Assembly: GCF_015550425.1 (NCBI RefSeq)
Contig: NZ_JADNAT010000004.1
Coordinates: forward strand, 144,009-208,008
Source of the DNA: Clostridium sp. 1001275B_160808_H3
GTDB lineage: Bacteria; Bacillota; Clostridia; Clostridiales; Clostridiaceae
DNA length: 64,000 nucleotides
Direction of reading: 5' to 3'
Positions 1-9,130 of the stretch are shown here, in pieces; position 1 is the stretch's first letter; each line of letters opens with the position of its first letter. The position numbers and the translations under genes were made by a program. The notes under the pieces were generated by a model. It ran no database searches. It saw only the letters and a list, made by a program, of their open reading frames with translations, and was not told the DNA's origin.

Positions 1-378
1 GGTTTGAAGAATCTTGAAAAAGAGTTTGATATTCATAGAGAGGGAGATTTAATTAGTGGATCTAATTTGGCAAAAACTTTTAATAAAGTATTAAAAGATA
101 GAGAGTATATACTAAGAATGCCAAAAGAGAAAATAGAAACTATACTTCTATATAATGAACAGGATGTCACCAATTTATATAACATTTATATGAGATGGAC
201 AGCATATCTAAAGAAAGAAGAGGAAATCGAAGAAGAGGAAATTGAAGAAGATGAATATATAGAAGATATAGAAAAAATAGATGAAAATAAAGAATTAGAA
301 AATAACTTTTTTAATATACAAAATAAAAATTTAAAAGATATAAACAAAACGAAAGAAAAAACTTGCATAGATAAATAA
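1..378 (+). CDS. C-terminal end of a YprB-like RNase H-fold exonuclease (partial)
   Basis: The reading frame is open from the first base, so the 5' part of the gene lies outside the window. The visible part reads GLKNLEKEFDI, then an acidic segment, then LLYNEQDVTNLYNIYMRW. This resembles the end of the RNase H-like domain of YprB-type predicted 3'-5' exonucleases, where a YNxxDV motif carries a late catalytic Asp. After about residue 70 the protein becomes a highly acidic Glu/Asp-rich and then Lys/Asn-rich tail of about 55 residues with no recognisable fold. The family call rests on a short stretch, so the exact subfamily is uncertain. Confidence 0.6.
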   Translation, partial: GLKNLEKEFDIHREGDLISGSNLAKTFNKVLKDREYILRMPKEKIETILLYNEQDVTNLYNIYMRWTAYLKKEEEIEEEEIEEDEYIEDIEKIDENKELENNFFNIQNKNLKDINKTKEKTCIDK

Positions 379-436
379 TAGGATGCATTAAAGGAAAGAA
401 AAGAAAGTTAAAATATTAATTTAAGATTAAAATCTT

Positions 437-479
437 AAATGATAGATGCTCCTAATAATTTTAGGAGCATCTATCATTT
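437..479. terminator. Bidirectional intrinsic terminator between convergent genes
   Basis: A perfect stem of about 18 bp (437-454 with 462-479) has a 7-nt loop. A-rich and T-rich flanks lie on both sides, so it can end transcription from either direction. The stop codon of the leftward MBL-fold gene lies inside the right arm. Confidence 0.85.
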
Positions 480-1316
480 TAAGGATAAACCATCTGATGT
501 TATTACGATGTTTCCATTTATATCTGTTCTATAAATTTCAGCTTCCTTTAATCTTGATAGAACAACATCGGTTGGATGTCCATAAGTATTATCTTCTCCT
601 ACGGAAATTACTGCGATAGAAGGATTACTTGCATTTAAGAATTTTTCAGAAGTCGAACTAGAAGATCCATGATGACCTATTTTTAACACATCGCATTTCA
701 AATCAAAGCCAGCATTTAAAACTTCATTTTCAGCAAGCTCTTCAGCATCACCAGTAAATAAAAACGAAGTATTTTTATAAGATATTTTTATAATAGGAGA
801 ATAATTGTTTAAATCCTCATATCTGTTAGAGAGAGGAGAAAAAACATCTATTATCACATTATTACCAAGATCTATTGATTTCATATTTGCCTTTAGTATT
901 TTGATTTTTAAATCTTTTCGAATAAGAGATTCTGCCATTGTTTCAAAAGCCTTTGTAGAATTTTCAACCTTAGGTGAATAGAAATTTATAACTTCAAAAT
1001 TATTAATTATATAGCTCATATTTCCTATATGATCTTCATGGGGGTGAGTTGCAATTACATAATCAAACTTAGATATATTTAATTTCTTAAGATACTTTTT
1101 TAACTTATCTTCAGATTCATTAGGTCCAGAATCAATAAGTAAGTTCTTTTTATTTACTTGGATTAATATAGAATCACCTTGACCAACATCAATAAAATGT
1201 ACTAGCATAGTATTTTTATTAGTTTCTAAATTATTTTCTTTGATATTAATGCTGCATTGGAAAAGCAAAATTATGAGAATAAAGTTTACAAACATATAGA
1301 ATAGTTTCTTAATCAA
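474..1316 (-). CDS. Secreted ComEC/Rec2-like metallo-beta-lactamase-fold hydrolase
   Basis: The 280-residue protein begins with a hydrophobic signal segment (residues 3-20) ending in LLFQC, a plausible lipobox with Cys21. The hydrolase domain follows: FIDVGQGDS (41-49), the zinc motif HPHEDH (91-96), TGD (188-190), GHHGSS (214-219) and YGHP (245-248). This is the pattern of the free-standing relatives of the ComEC C-terminal domain. The TTG start at 1316 is chosen because AAGGAG lies 8 nt upstream. The family is thought to hydrolyse nucleic acids or phosphodiesters outside the membrane. The substrate is unknown, and no competence genes are adjacent. Confidence 0.8.
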   Translation of the reverse strand: MIKKLFYMFVNFILIILLFQCSINIKENNLETNKNTMLVHFIDVGQGDSILIQVNKKNLLIDSGPNESEDKLKKYLKKLNISKFDYVIATHPHEDHIGNMSYIINNFEVINFYSPKVENSTKAFETMAESLIRKDLKIKILKANMKSIDLGNNVIIDVFSPLSNRYEDLNNYSPIIKISYKNTSFLFTGDAEELAENEVLNAGFDLKCDVLKIGHHGSSSSTSEKFLNASNPSIAVISVGEDNTYGHPTDVVLSRLKEAEIYRTDINGNIVITSDGLSLK

Positions 1317-1542
1317 TTCCTGTCTCCTTGAATAATATAAAATTTAATTATTAGATATTTAAGTAGAGTATTATATATAAGAGATGTAATAAATTTTTTA
1401 ATGATATATTCTAGTTTAATTTTAAGTTCAAGTTCTTAATAATATATATATATTATAGACATATAGTAATAAAAATATAATTGAAGAAAAAAATATAAGC
1501 ATTTATAATAAAGTAAGAAATAAAATATGGTGGTGAAGAATA

Positions 1543-2253
1543 ATGAGTATTTTTAAAATTATTAATTATGGTATATATATGATATTCATGCAATTTAAAG
1601 CTATAAAACGTTGGTTTTTAGAAATTACAAAGGGAGAAAAAGCTGCAGTAGATTATAGTGGGAAGGTTGGAGAAGATTGGGCAAGATATACAATACATAA
1701 TACTCTTAATATGAATGTTACTATAAAAGGTAAAGAGAATATTCCAGATGTTCCATGCTGTTATATAGGAAATCATACTAGTATTCTAGATATTCCTCTT
1801 TTAATAAACTCAGTAGGAAAATGTATGGGATTTGTTGCTAAGAAGGAAATGATAAAGGCTCCTGTCTTAGGATATTGGATGAAAAAGTATAATTGTGTTC
1901 CTTTAGATAGAGAAAATGCAAGAGAAGCAATTAAAGTTATAAGAGAAGGTGCAGAGAATATAAAAAAAGGCTACAGTATGGCTATATTTCCTGAGGGAAC
2001 AAGAAGCAAGGATGGAAAGTTAAAAGAATTTAAAAAGGGAAGCTTAAAATTAGCTACAATGGCTAAGGCTCCTGTAGTGCCAGTTTCTATTGATGGGGCA
2101 TATAGAGCTTATGAAATAGATGGAAAATTTAAATCAATAGATATAACTGTTACATTTGATAAGCCTATATATACTGAAAATTTAACTAGAGAAGAAGAAA
2201 AAGGGTTAATGGAAAAGGTCAGAGAAGTAATTGCAAAAAATTTAGGACAATAA
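1543..2253 (+). CDS. plsC: 1-acyl-sn-glycerol-3-phosphate acyltransferase
   Basis: The enzyme adds the second acyl chain to lysophosphatidic acid, giving phosphatidic acid for membrane lipid synthesis. The 236-residue protein has a hydrophobic N-terminus, then the acyltransferase box NHTSILD (His78, Asp83) and the glycerol-phosphate binding motif FPEGTRS (149-155). Both match PlsC, and the length is normal. A GGTGG ribosome site precedes the ATG. It is a single-gene unit closed by a terminator at about 2276. It is not adjacent to the fatty acid operon at 23 kb, although it uses that operon's products. Confidence 0.9.
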   Translation: MSIFKIINYGIYMIFMQFKAIKRWFLEITKGEKAAVDYSGKVGEDWARYTIHNTLNMNVTIKGKENIPDVPCCYIGNHTSILDIPLLINSVGKCMGFVAKKEMIKAPVLGYWMKKYNCVPLDRENAREAIKVIREGAENIKKGYSMAIFPEGTRSKDGKLKEFKKGSLKLATMAKAPVVPVSIDGAYRAYEIDGKFKSIDITVTFDKPIYTENLTREEEKGLMEKVREVIAKNLGQ

Positions 2254-2275
2254 AATCATAGTAAGAATAATATAT

Positions 2276-2320
2276 AAACTATACCGTTAAAAGAAAATTA
2301 AAGGTATAGTTTATTTTTTT
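2276..2320 (+). terminator. Intrinsic terminator of plsC
   Basis: A 10-bp stem (AAACTATACC at 2276-2285 with its complement at 2303-2312) is followed by a T-rich run ending at 2320. Confidence 0.85.
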
Positions 2321-2544
2321 ATTTTCAAGAAATAATCATATTATAAAAAAAATATCTCTAAAATAATTCGGATATGTTATGAATATATATGATTATTATT
2401 AGAAAAGTATTCGCGAATTTGATAAATTTATAAAAATATCTAAGGAAACTTAATATGATTACGTTTTCCTTGTTAAAAAATATAAAAAAGTCGTAATAAT
2501 TTTTGAAAATTGAAAAAGACTTCTTCCTAAACTTGCAAAATATA

Positions 2545-2553
2545 TGTTATAAT
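2545..2553 (+). promoter_or_regulatory. Extended -10 promoter for the 2617 gene
   Basis: TGT-TATAAT is a perfect -10 hexamer with the extended TG motif. No good -35 lies 17 nt upstream, which is tolerated for extended -10 promoters. It is 64 nt ahead of the start codon. The rest of the 2321-2616 gap is AT-rich, with one imperfect hairpin at 2442-2471 that lacks a U-run. Confidence 0.6.
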
Positions 2554-2616
2554 ATAAAAAAATAGTGCAAAAATGAAATTTTCAATTTATATATATTTCA
2601 AAAAGGGGGCAATTGT

Positions 2617-4365
2617 ATGCGTAAAGAGTTTTCAATAAGTAATGATAAGGTATTAATTAATTTTACAGCTAAATATTGTAGTACATTTGAGGAATTAGTT
2701 GAAAGTGAAGGATTTAGAAGGGTAATTGAAACTTATTTAAAAAAGGCTAAAAAGAAAGTTACATTAAGTTGGAGATATTTAAAGTCTGGCTTAAAAACAG
2801 AAGATGTTTCACAAATATCAGAAGATTTATCTAAAATATTTAAATATTGTACAGTTTTAAATGTAAATGAAATTGTAGAAGCTAATCCTAATTATTGCGA
2901 TTTATTTTCAGATAAAGATAAATTCATAGCTTTTGTGGAGGATTTATATTTATTTTGGAGAAGATTAGAAAGATATACAATCATTCATAGTAATAGACGT
3001 CAAGCAGGATTATCCGTAGTAAACTTTACGCAAGCTAATTCAGCATTATCTAATTTAATATTAAAATTATATAGAAAAGTTGAAAAAAATGTATTAGGAT
3101 ATAGGCCAAATGTATTTAGACAAATACCTGTTGGGGGAAATGCATCAATCATAATTAATAAAATTCTATGGCCACTACCAAAAGGATATGAAGCTTTAGA
3201 AGATATAGAATTTATTGATAGTATTTTATTAGAGACTCCATTTATAACATACCCAAAGAAAAATACTAGAAGTGGAATGTTCACCGAAACTGATAGTAAC
3301 CCATTAAAATATGCATCTTTAAATAAAGATCATTGGTTCTGTTATCCAGCTAAAGTAGGTGAGCTTATGGCATTTATATATTTCCATAGGGATTTCATGC
3401 AGCACGGGATAACTTTATGTAATTTATTTGAAATGGCTAGGTGCGAAGAATATAGAGGGAAAAAACCAGATTTAGTCTATGTATTTGGAGCAACAGACGA
3501 TGAAAATGAAAAGAAAACAGTATTCTATGATGATAAAGAAAATGATATTATGGTTGGTTACGTTAACCATTCTGTAGATATTGATTACTTTGGATATATG
3601 AAGAAAATGACACTTACATTACACAATCTAGTAATGATAAAGAGAGGATATTTACCTATACATGGGGCAATGGTTAATATCGAACTTAAAGATGGGAATA
3701 CAGCAAATGTTGTTATAATGGGAGATAGTGGAGCAGGAAAATCAGAAAGTTTAGAGGCATTTAGAACTTTAAGTGAAGATTATATTAGCAACATGACTAT
3801 TATATTTGATGATATGGGAACATTTAAAGAAGTAGATGGCAAAATAATTGGATATGGAACAGAAATAGGAGCATTTGTTAGATTAGACGATTTGGATCAA
3901 GGATATGCTTTTAAAGAAATTGATAGAAGTATTTTCATGAATCCAGATAAGATAAATGCTAGACTGGTAATGCCAGTGGCACCATATAAAGAAATAGTAA
4001 AGGGATATGAAGTTGATTTATTCCTTTACGCAAATAATTATACAGAAGTTAAAGAAGGAGAAAATTCAATCGAATACTTTAAAACTCCAGAGGAGGCTAT
4101 AAAGGTATTTAAGTCAGGCGCAAGAATGGCTAAAGGAACAACATCAGAAAAGGGGTTAGTTGAAAGCTATTTTGCAAATCCATTTGGACCAGCCCAAAAG
4201 CAACAAGAAACGGACATATTAATAGAAAAATACTTTGAAGATATGTTTAACGGAACTGTAAAAGTTGGGCAAATAAAAACCTGTTTAGCTTTAGAAGGCC
4301 AAGAAAAAGAAGGACCAAGGAAAGCAGCAATAGAATTATTTAATATTATAAAAAAATTGAAATAA
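2617..4365 (+). CDS. HPr kinase/PEP carboxykinase-superfamily P-loop protein of unknown role
   Basis: The 582-residue protein has a Walker A-like loop GDSGAGKS (369-376), preceded by LPIHGAMVNIEL (346-357). This closely mimics the HGxLV...GDSGxGKSE arrangement of HPr kinase/phosphorylase and its PEP carboxykinase relatives. Downstream are IIFDDMG (395-401) and an acidic GTEIGAFVRLDD segment, as expected for metal and nucleotide binding. The N-terminal 340 residues are not recognised. It is far larger than HPr kinase (about 310 residues). Without the substrate-binding residues in hand, PEPCK activity cannot be claimed. It is a single-gene unit with its own promoter and a terminator at 4453. 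Relatives may be labelled phosphoenolpyruvate carboxykinase in databases. I regard the substrate as unknown. Confidence 0.6.
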   Translation: MRKEFSISNDKVLINFTAKYCSTFEELVESEGFRRVIETYLKKAKKKVTLSWRYLKSGLKTEDVSQISEDLSKIFKYCTVLNVNEIVEANPNYCDLFSDKDKFIAFVEDLYLFWRRLERYTIIHSNRRQAGLSVVNFTQANSALSNLILKLYRKVEKNVLGYRPNVFRQIPVGGNASIIINKILWPLPKGYEALEDIEFIDSILLETPFITYPKKNTRSGMFTETDSNPLKYASLNKDHWFCYPAKVGELMAFIYFHRDFMQHGITLCNLFEMARCEEYRGKKPDLVYVFGATDDENEKKTVFYDDKENDIMVGYVNHSVDIDYFGYMKKMTLTLHNLVMIKRGYLPIHGAMVNIELKDGNTANVVIMGDSGAGKSESLEAFRTLSEDYISNMTIIFDDMGTFKEVDGKIIGYGTEIGAFVRLDDLDQGYAFKEIDRSIFMNPDKINARLVMPVAPYKEIVKGYEVDLFLYANNYTEVKEGENSIEYFKTPEEAIKVFKSGARMAKGTTSEKGLVESYFANPFGPAQKQQETDILIEKYFEDMFNGTVKVGQIKTCLALEGQEKEGPRKAAIELFNIIKKLK

Positions 4366-4452
4366 AGAATTCAAATTTTCAATAAAAGATATTAAAAATA
4401 TATAATAATATATTATATAAATTAGATTTGTAAGAATATAAATGTCTGTTAA

Positions 4453-4488
4453 AATTAAGAGAGTGTGAAAAACCACACTCTCTTAATT
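4453..4488. terminator. Bidirectional terminator
   Basis: A 13-bp perfect stem (TTAAGAGAGTGTG at 4455-4467 and its complement at 4474-4486) separates the convergent genes at 2617 (+) and 4516 (-). Confidence 0.85.
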
Positions 4489-4515
4489 TAATTAAATAAA
4501 CTTTAATTAAATTGC

Positions 4516-4722
4516 TTAGTTAGAACCCATAAATCTATCTTTAGCAAAGAATGATAGAGAATATAGACCTGCTATTCCGACTAAAGCATAAATTATTCTG
4601 CTAAATGCAGTCATTGTTCCAAATAGTGTATCAACTAAGTTAAATTGAAAGAATCCAATTAATCCCCAGTTAACAGCTCCAATTATAACTAAAATAAGTG
4701 CTATTGAATCTAAAACTTTCAT
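4516..4722 (-). CDS. DUF378 small membrane protein (YuzA-like)
   Basis: A 68-residue protein with two membrane spans. It carries the family signature IGAVNWGLIGFF near the N-terminus and a second span, IIYALVGIAGLYSL. Function is unknown. The start is the ATG at 4722, which has AAGGAG 8 nt upstream. A GTG three codons earlier would overlap the ribosome site and is rejected. It is a monocistronic leftward gene. Confidence 0.85.
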   Translation of the reverse strand: MKVLDSIALILVIIGAVNWGLIGFFQFNLVDTLFGTMTAFSRIIYALVGIAGLYSLSFFAKDRFMGSN

Positions 4723-4790
4723 AAAAAACACTCCTTTTAAAATAGGTTTACAATAAATAGTGTAACCAAAAGGAATTATTTTATGTATTT

Positions 4791-5258
4791 TTATATAGAT
4801 ATATTTCTATCAATAGGTTGGTCTAAAGAAATTATTGTATCTGTTCTTTGTATTCCATTGATAGTATTAATTTTATTTAATAATATATCTTGTAGGTCAG
4901 TAATATTTCTACAAACTACCTTAGCAAAAATGGAATAATTTCCAGTTGTTAAGTGTAACTCGACAACTTCTTTAATTCTAGATAATTCATCAAAAACTGA
5001 ATCAAAAGAAGAAGTTTTATCAACGTATATTCCAACGAAACAACATACATCATAACCTAACTTAGGTAAATTTAAAAGAATTCTAGTTCCTTTTATTATT
5101 CCAAGTTCCTCCATTTTTTTCATTCTAACATGTATCGTTCCCCCACTTACATGGCAAATTCTTGCTATTTCTAAGTAAGGAGTTCTACAATCTTTTATCA
5201 ATAAATCTAGTATTTGTAGATCTAATTCATCTAATTGATAGGGCAAATTTAAACTCAT
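4791..5258 (-). CDS. Lrp/AsnC-family transcriptional regulator
   Basis: The 155-residue protein has an N-terminal winged helix-turn-helix (about residues 9-52, with LDLQILDLL...CRTPYLEIA) and a C-terminal RAM ligand-binding domain (about 72-145). This is the normal Lrp/AsnC layout and length. Such proteins form octamers and sense amino acids or related metabolites. AGGTGA precedes the ATG. The target genes and effector cannot be read from the sequence. The neighbouring genes offer no clear amino acid pathway. Confidence 0.88.
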   Translation of the reverse strand: MSLNLPYQLDELDLQILDLLIKDCRTPYLEIARICHVSGGTIHVRMKKMEELGIIKGTRILLNLPKLGYDVCCFVGIYVDKTSSFDSVFDELSRIKEVVELHLTTGNYSIFAKVVCRNITDLQDILLNKINTINGIQRTDTIISLDQPIDRNISI

Positions 5259-5543
5259 AGAATCACCTCATATTAACATTTTATAATTTCTTTCTTTATT
5301 CTATCAAAAAATTTATTAAAATAGAAGGGAATTATAATAAATTTAATAAATTTAACTAAAAATATTAATATATTAGTAATAATTAGTAAAACATAGGTGT
5401 TTAAAATGTATCAAAGATTTTATTAGCTGTAATATGGTATAAAAATATATAATGTTGTAAATATTTAAAGGCATATATCTTGAAAATATCTACTATTTCT
5501 TTTAATATAGTATATAGAAGCTTTTTAAAGGAGGAATAATACC

Positions 5544-5879
5544 ATGCAGATATTAATTACTATAGCATATTTTGCAGTAACTATCGGGTTAATGATCCTG
5601 CTATTTACTTTAGGTAAAAAATATGTATTTTCAAAGGTAAGAATAAATAAATGGATTCCATTAGCCATAGCACTAGTTCTATTTTTAGCCCAATTTTTTA
5701 TAAAACCAAATAATATGTGGATAAATATGGGGCTTACTTTAGTAATAGTTTGGTTCTTCTTATGGTTCTTTGATATTCAAAGTACAGGTGGACCAAAGAA
5801 GAAAGAAAAGAAAATTGAAATAAGACCTAAAGCTAAGCCTAATAGAGTTAAACATATGCAAAATCAAAAAGATAATTAA
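5544..5879 (+). CDS. Small three-span membrane protein, unknown function
   Basis: I do not recognise the family. The 111-residue protein has three hydrophobic segments (about 2-23, 37-54 and 59-78). A strongly basic, lysine-rich cytoplasmic tail (83-111) includes GGPKKKEKK. AAAGGAGGAA lies before the ATG at good spacing, so translation is well supported. It is monocistronic, with a terminator at 5892. Confidence 0.7.
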   Translation: MQILITIAYFAVTIGLMILLFTLGKKYVFSKVRINKWIPLAIALVLFLAQFFIKPNNMWINMGLTLVIVWFFLWFFDIQSTGGPKKKEKKIEIRPKAKPNRVKHMQNQKDN

Positions 5880-5891
5880 AATTTTGGATAT

Positions 5892-5944
5892 AAATATGGC
5901 ATACAATTATGAAGTAAACATAATGTATGCCATATTTATTTTTA
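5892..5944. terminator. Intrinsic terminator, probably bidirectional
   Basis: A stem of about 18 bp centred on ATGGCATACA is followed by a T-rich run. It separates the convergent genes at 5544 (+) and 5963 (-). Confidence 0.8.
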
Positions 5945-5962
5945 TATTTATTTTAAAACTTA

Positions 5963-6988
5963 TTAAACTATATCATCATTATTATTTATGAAAATAGGAG
6001 AGCTAAAAGCAATTTTATTATTTTCCTCAATAACTTTTATTATATACCAATTTTCATGGGGTTCTCTTTTATGCTCATAAAGATACTTAATGCTACTTAA
6101 ATTAATATTTTCGATTGTTCTTATTATAGTACCTTTATTAGTTATTATTTGAATTTCTTTTATTTTATATTTGATATCTTCTGTAAATATCATAAATCTA
6201 AGCTTATCATCAGAAATAGTAATTTCTTCACCCATAAAACTATCATTTATAGTAAAATATAATTTTAAATATCGTGATTCAGTAGAATATGTCCTTCTTT
6301 CCCTAAAAGAAGATATAATATCATTAGTGGAAAGACTATTACATATGCAAACTGTCAAGTTTTCAGAATCACCAAAATTAATTTTATGGTTATCTTGACC
6401 ATTAATAGCACCAAGTTTCCACCCATCATCTAGGAGGCTAAAGTAGTAGCGATCATGCCTTGTATATTTACTAGCAGGATTTCCATTTCCAACTTCTATA
6501 GATGTTATTAATTTATTTAATACTGAATTATAAGGTAGAGCTTTTATATTTTTATGTGGATGATTTATAGAAATAAATGAATCAGGATTATTTAGCATCC
6601 ATAATGCCAAGACTTTTAAATCTCTTACGGCTCCAGTAAAAAAGTTTGAAGAATTCATTATATTCAAATCTCCATAGAGATAGGTCTTACATTCAAAACC
6701 AACTAGGGGTAAAAAACTATCATATTTCTTTTTTATTTTAGAGGCATAAACCTTAGTTCCTTGGAACTTAGAGTATTTATCATCTTTAATAGTTATTTCA
6801 TTAGATAAATAAGAGTTATGATCTGTTATAAACATGAAATCTAGACCAGATCTATAACCGTACTCATAAGCTTCGATGGGAGAACCTTTACCAGTTGAAA
6901 ATTCAGTATGACAATGCGGAATACCATAATAAAATTTTATGTTACTTTGATCAAATTCTTTTGATTGTTTATGTTTTTTTCTTCCCAA
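5963..6988 (-). CDS. PHP-domain metal-dependent phosphoesterase-like protein
   Basis: The 341-residue protein has the ordered metal ligands of the PHP fold: HCHTEFS near residue 25, TDHNS near 56, an E-C pair near 100, NHPHK near 143 and GQDNHK near 198. This resembles the polymerase/histidinol phosphatase superfamily members that hydrolyse phosphate esters with a trinuclear metal site. The C-terminal third looks like a beta-rich accessory domain. The start is TTG with GAGGAG upstream at proper spacing. The substrate is unknown. No histidine biosynthesis genes are nearby. Confidence 0.75.
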   Translation of the reverse strand: MGRKKHKQSKEFDQSNIKFYYGIPHCHTEFSTGKGSPIEAYEYGYRSGLDFMFITDHNSYLSNEITIKDDKYSKFQGTKVYASKIKKKYDSFLPLVGFECKTYLYGDLNIMNSSNFFTGAVRDLKVLALWMLNNPDSFISINHPHKNIKALPYNSVLNKLITSIEVGNGNPASKYTRHDRYYFSLLDDGWKLGAINGQDNHKINFGDSENLTVCICNSLSTNDIISSFRERRTYSTESRYLKLYFTINDSFMGEEITISDDKLRFMIFTEDIKYKIKEIQIITNKGTIIRTIENINLSSIKYLYEHKREPHENWYIIKVIEENNKIAFSSPIFINNNDDIV

Positions 6989-7113
6989 AATAAGCTCCTC
7001 AATAAATTATTACTTATCTATATATAGTATTGAATAACTATAAATAATGACAACAATATTCAGTAATGATAAAATAACTTTAAGGATTACTTACTAGATT
7101 GGAGGAAGTAAAA

Positions 7114-7614
7114 ATGATAAAAGAATTTAATGGAATAAAACCTGTAATAGATAAGACTTGCTATATATCTGAGAGTGTTGATATAATAGGAGAAGTCGTT
7201 ATTGAGAAGAATGTTAATATTTGGTTTGGAACACGATTAAGAGGTGATATGAACAAAATATATATAGGTGAAAATACCAATATTCAAGAAAATTCAGTTG
7301 TTCATGTTGATTTTGATTATGAAACTATTATAGGTAAAAATGTAACTGTAGGTCATGGTGCTATAATTCATGGATGTACAATTTCTGAAAATGTTTTAGT
7401 TGGAATGGGTTCAATAATATTAAATGGAGCTAAAATAGGGAAGAATACTATAATAGGAGCTGGCTCTTTAGTACCTCAAGGTAAAGAATATGAAGATGGA
7501 GTTCTTATTCTTGGAAGTCCAGCAAAGGTTATAAGAAAACTTACAGAAGATGAAATTGAAAATATAAAAAAATCTGCTAATAATTATGTTGAGTTAAGTA
7601 AAAAATACTTATAA
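7114..7614 (+). CDS. Gamma-class carbonic anhydrase family protein
   Basis: A 166-residue left-handed beta-helix made of hexapeptide repeats. It has the three zinc histidines expected for the family: His64 in SVVHVD, and His81 and His86 in VGHGAIIHGC. Such proteins form trimers and either hydrate CO2 or act as acyltransferase-like relatives of unknown substrate (YrdA/PaaY group). The ATG at 7114 is chosen because TTGGAGGAAG immediately upstream is the ribosome site. A TTG inside that site is rejected. It is followed 14 nt later by the CvfB gene, so the two are probably co-transcribed. Confidence 0.85.
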   Translation: MIKEFNGIKPVIDKTCYISESVDIIGEVVIEKNVNIWFGTRLRGDMNKIYIGENTNIQENSVVHVDFDYETIIGKNVTVGHGAIIHGCTISENVLVGMGSIILNGAKIGKNTIIGAGSLVPQGKEYEDGVLILGSPAKVIRKLTEDEIENIKKSANNYVELSKKYL

Positions 7615-7628
7615 AATCAGGAGGAAAA

Positions 7629-8471
7629 ATGATTAATATAGGAAAATATAATGTTTTAGAAGTTAAGAGAGAAAAAGAATTTGGATTTTATTTAGGAGAT
7701 GAAGGGAAGATAGATGTTTTACTTCCTAAATCTATGACAGAGGATAAACAAATACAAGTAGGAGATAAAATAGAGGTATTTGTATATAGAGATTCAAAAG
7801 ATAGACCAATAGCAACTTTTAAAAAACCTTTGGTTACTGTTGGAGAAGTTGCTTATTTAAAAGTAGTATTCCAAACAGAATTTGGGGCATTTGTTGATTT
7901 TGGGCTAGATAGAGATATTTTTGTTCCAATAAAAGAACAAAGATTCAAATTACATACAGGAAGCAAATATTTATTTTACATATATGTAGATAAAACAGGA
8001 AGACTTGCAGCAACTACAGATGTAGAAAATTACTTATTAAATGCACAAGAAGAAGAAAAAGAATTTAAAGTTGGAGACGAGGTTATAGCTCAAGTATACT
8101 CTAAGAGTGAAGGTGGAACTGTCCATGTGGCTATAGATTCAAAGTATAAAGGTATAGTATTACCAAATGAATATTATACTGAAATTTATCCGGGAACTGA
8201 AATGAAGTTAAGGATAAAAAGAATATATGAAGATGGAATTATAGGTTTAACTCCAAGAAAAACAAGATTAAATGAAAGAGAACAAATTCAAGAAGATATA
8301 CTTAAATATTTAAATAAAAATGGTGGTTTTATGCCATTTAATGATAAATCAAATCCAGAAGATATCAAGGCTACTTTTAATACAAGTAAAAATTACTTTA
8401 AGATGGCTTTAGGTGGTCTGATGAAGAGTGGAAAAATAGTTCAAGAAAAAGAAGGAACAAGATTAAAATAA
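7629..8471 (+). CDS. cvfB: S1 RNA-binding domain protein CvfB/YitL
   Basis: The 280-residue protein is built of tandem S1-like OB folds (about residues 4-65, 70-135 and 145-210) followed by a C-terminal winged-helix segment (about 220-278). This is the organisation of CvfB/YitL. In staphylococci CvfB binds RNA and affects virulence gene expression; here only the family is certain. CAGGAGG sits before the ATG. A terminator follows at 8482. Confidence 0.88.
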   Translation: MINIGKYNVLEVKREKEFGFYLGDEGKIDVLLPKSMTEDKQIQVGDKIEVFVYRDSKDRPIATFKKPLVTVGEVAYLKVVFQTEFGAFVDFGLDRDIFVPIKEQRFKLHTGSKYLFYIYVDKTGRLAATTDVENYLLNAQEEEKEFKVGDEVIAQVYSKSEGGTVHVAIDSKYKGIVLPNEYYTEIYPGTEMKLRIKRIYEDGIIGLTPRKTRLNEREQIQEDILKYLNKNGGFMPFNDKSNPEDIKATFNTSKNYFKMALGGLMKSGKIVQEKEGTRLK

Positions 8472-8481
8472 TTTTTAAAAG

Positions 8482-8506
8482 AGACAGTTTGTACTGTCTT
8501 TTTTTT
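8482..8506 (+). terminator. Intrinsic terminator of cvfB
   Basis: A 7-bp stem AGACAGT/ACTGTCT with a TTGT loop is followed by eight T residues. The remaining gap to 8749 shows no further structure. Confidence 0.85.
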
Positions 8507-8749
8507 ATAGGCTGATTTATCAGGAAAAAATATATACAAAATGAAAAAGATATTAAATGGATTTCTGAGACTGCGCCTTCTACGAATAATTATTTATCTT
8601 ATGTTTATTATAACGTCTATAATAGTGAGTAGTATAAAAATAAAGAAATAAGAACTAAATAAAATATATGCTAAAGTTAAAAATAATAAGAATAGGTAGT
8701 TTTTAAAGTGTTAATACTAGTAATGTATATAAAAAGGAGCTAGATTTTA

Positions 8750-9088
8750 ATGACTAAGAAAAATAAAAATATAGATATAATAATTTCGGTATTTATAATA
8801 TATAATTGCTTTTTAGCTATTTTTTCAAATATTATTAGTACTAATTTTAAATATGAAAATTTTATTATGCTTGGAGTTATATATTTAACTTCTTTAATAA
8901 CTTATTTTATAACTATAGAAAGTTCAATTATATTTATTATCTTCATAGATTTTATTTATTCAAGCATAATTTTATACAGACATTTAGTAAAATTAGAAGA
9001 ATTACAATTAGGTACCTTTTATTGGATATTAATAATTCCAATTACAACTATTATTATATATAATTTAAGAAAAATAATTAAAAGTTAG
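8750..9088 (+). CDS. Small four-span membrane protein, unknown function
   Basis: The 112-residue, Ile/Phe-rich protein has four predicted membrane helices (about 9-30, 38-55, 57-78 and 90-108) and short basic ends. No family was recognised. AAAAAGGAGC precedes the ATG with about 11 nt spacing. Codon use is like the neighbours. It stands alone before the amino acid transporter. Confidence 0.55.
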   Translation: MTKKNKNIDIIISVFIIYNCFLAIFSNIISTNFKYENFIMLGVIYLTSLITYFITIESSIIFIIFIDFIYSSIILYRHLVKLEELQLGTFYWILIIPITTIIIYNLRKIIKS

Positions 9089-9130
9089 CAATAAAAATGC
9101 AGTAATAGAAATAAATTATTGTATTTTTTA

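Noticed and set aside
2442..2471. Hairpin AAGGAAAC/GTTTTCCTT as a terminator
   Set aside because: The stem is short with a bulge, no T run follows, and plsC already has a good terminator at 2276.
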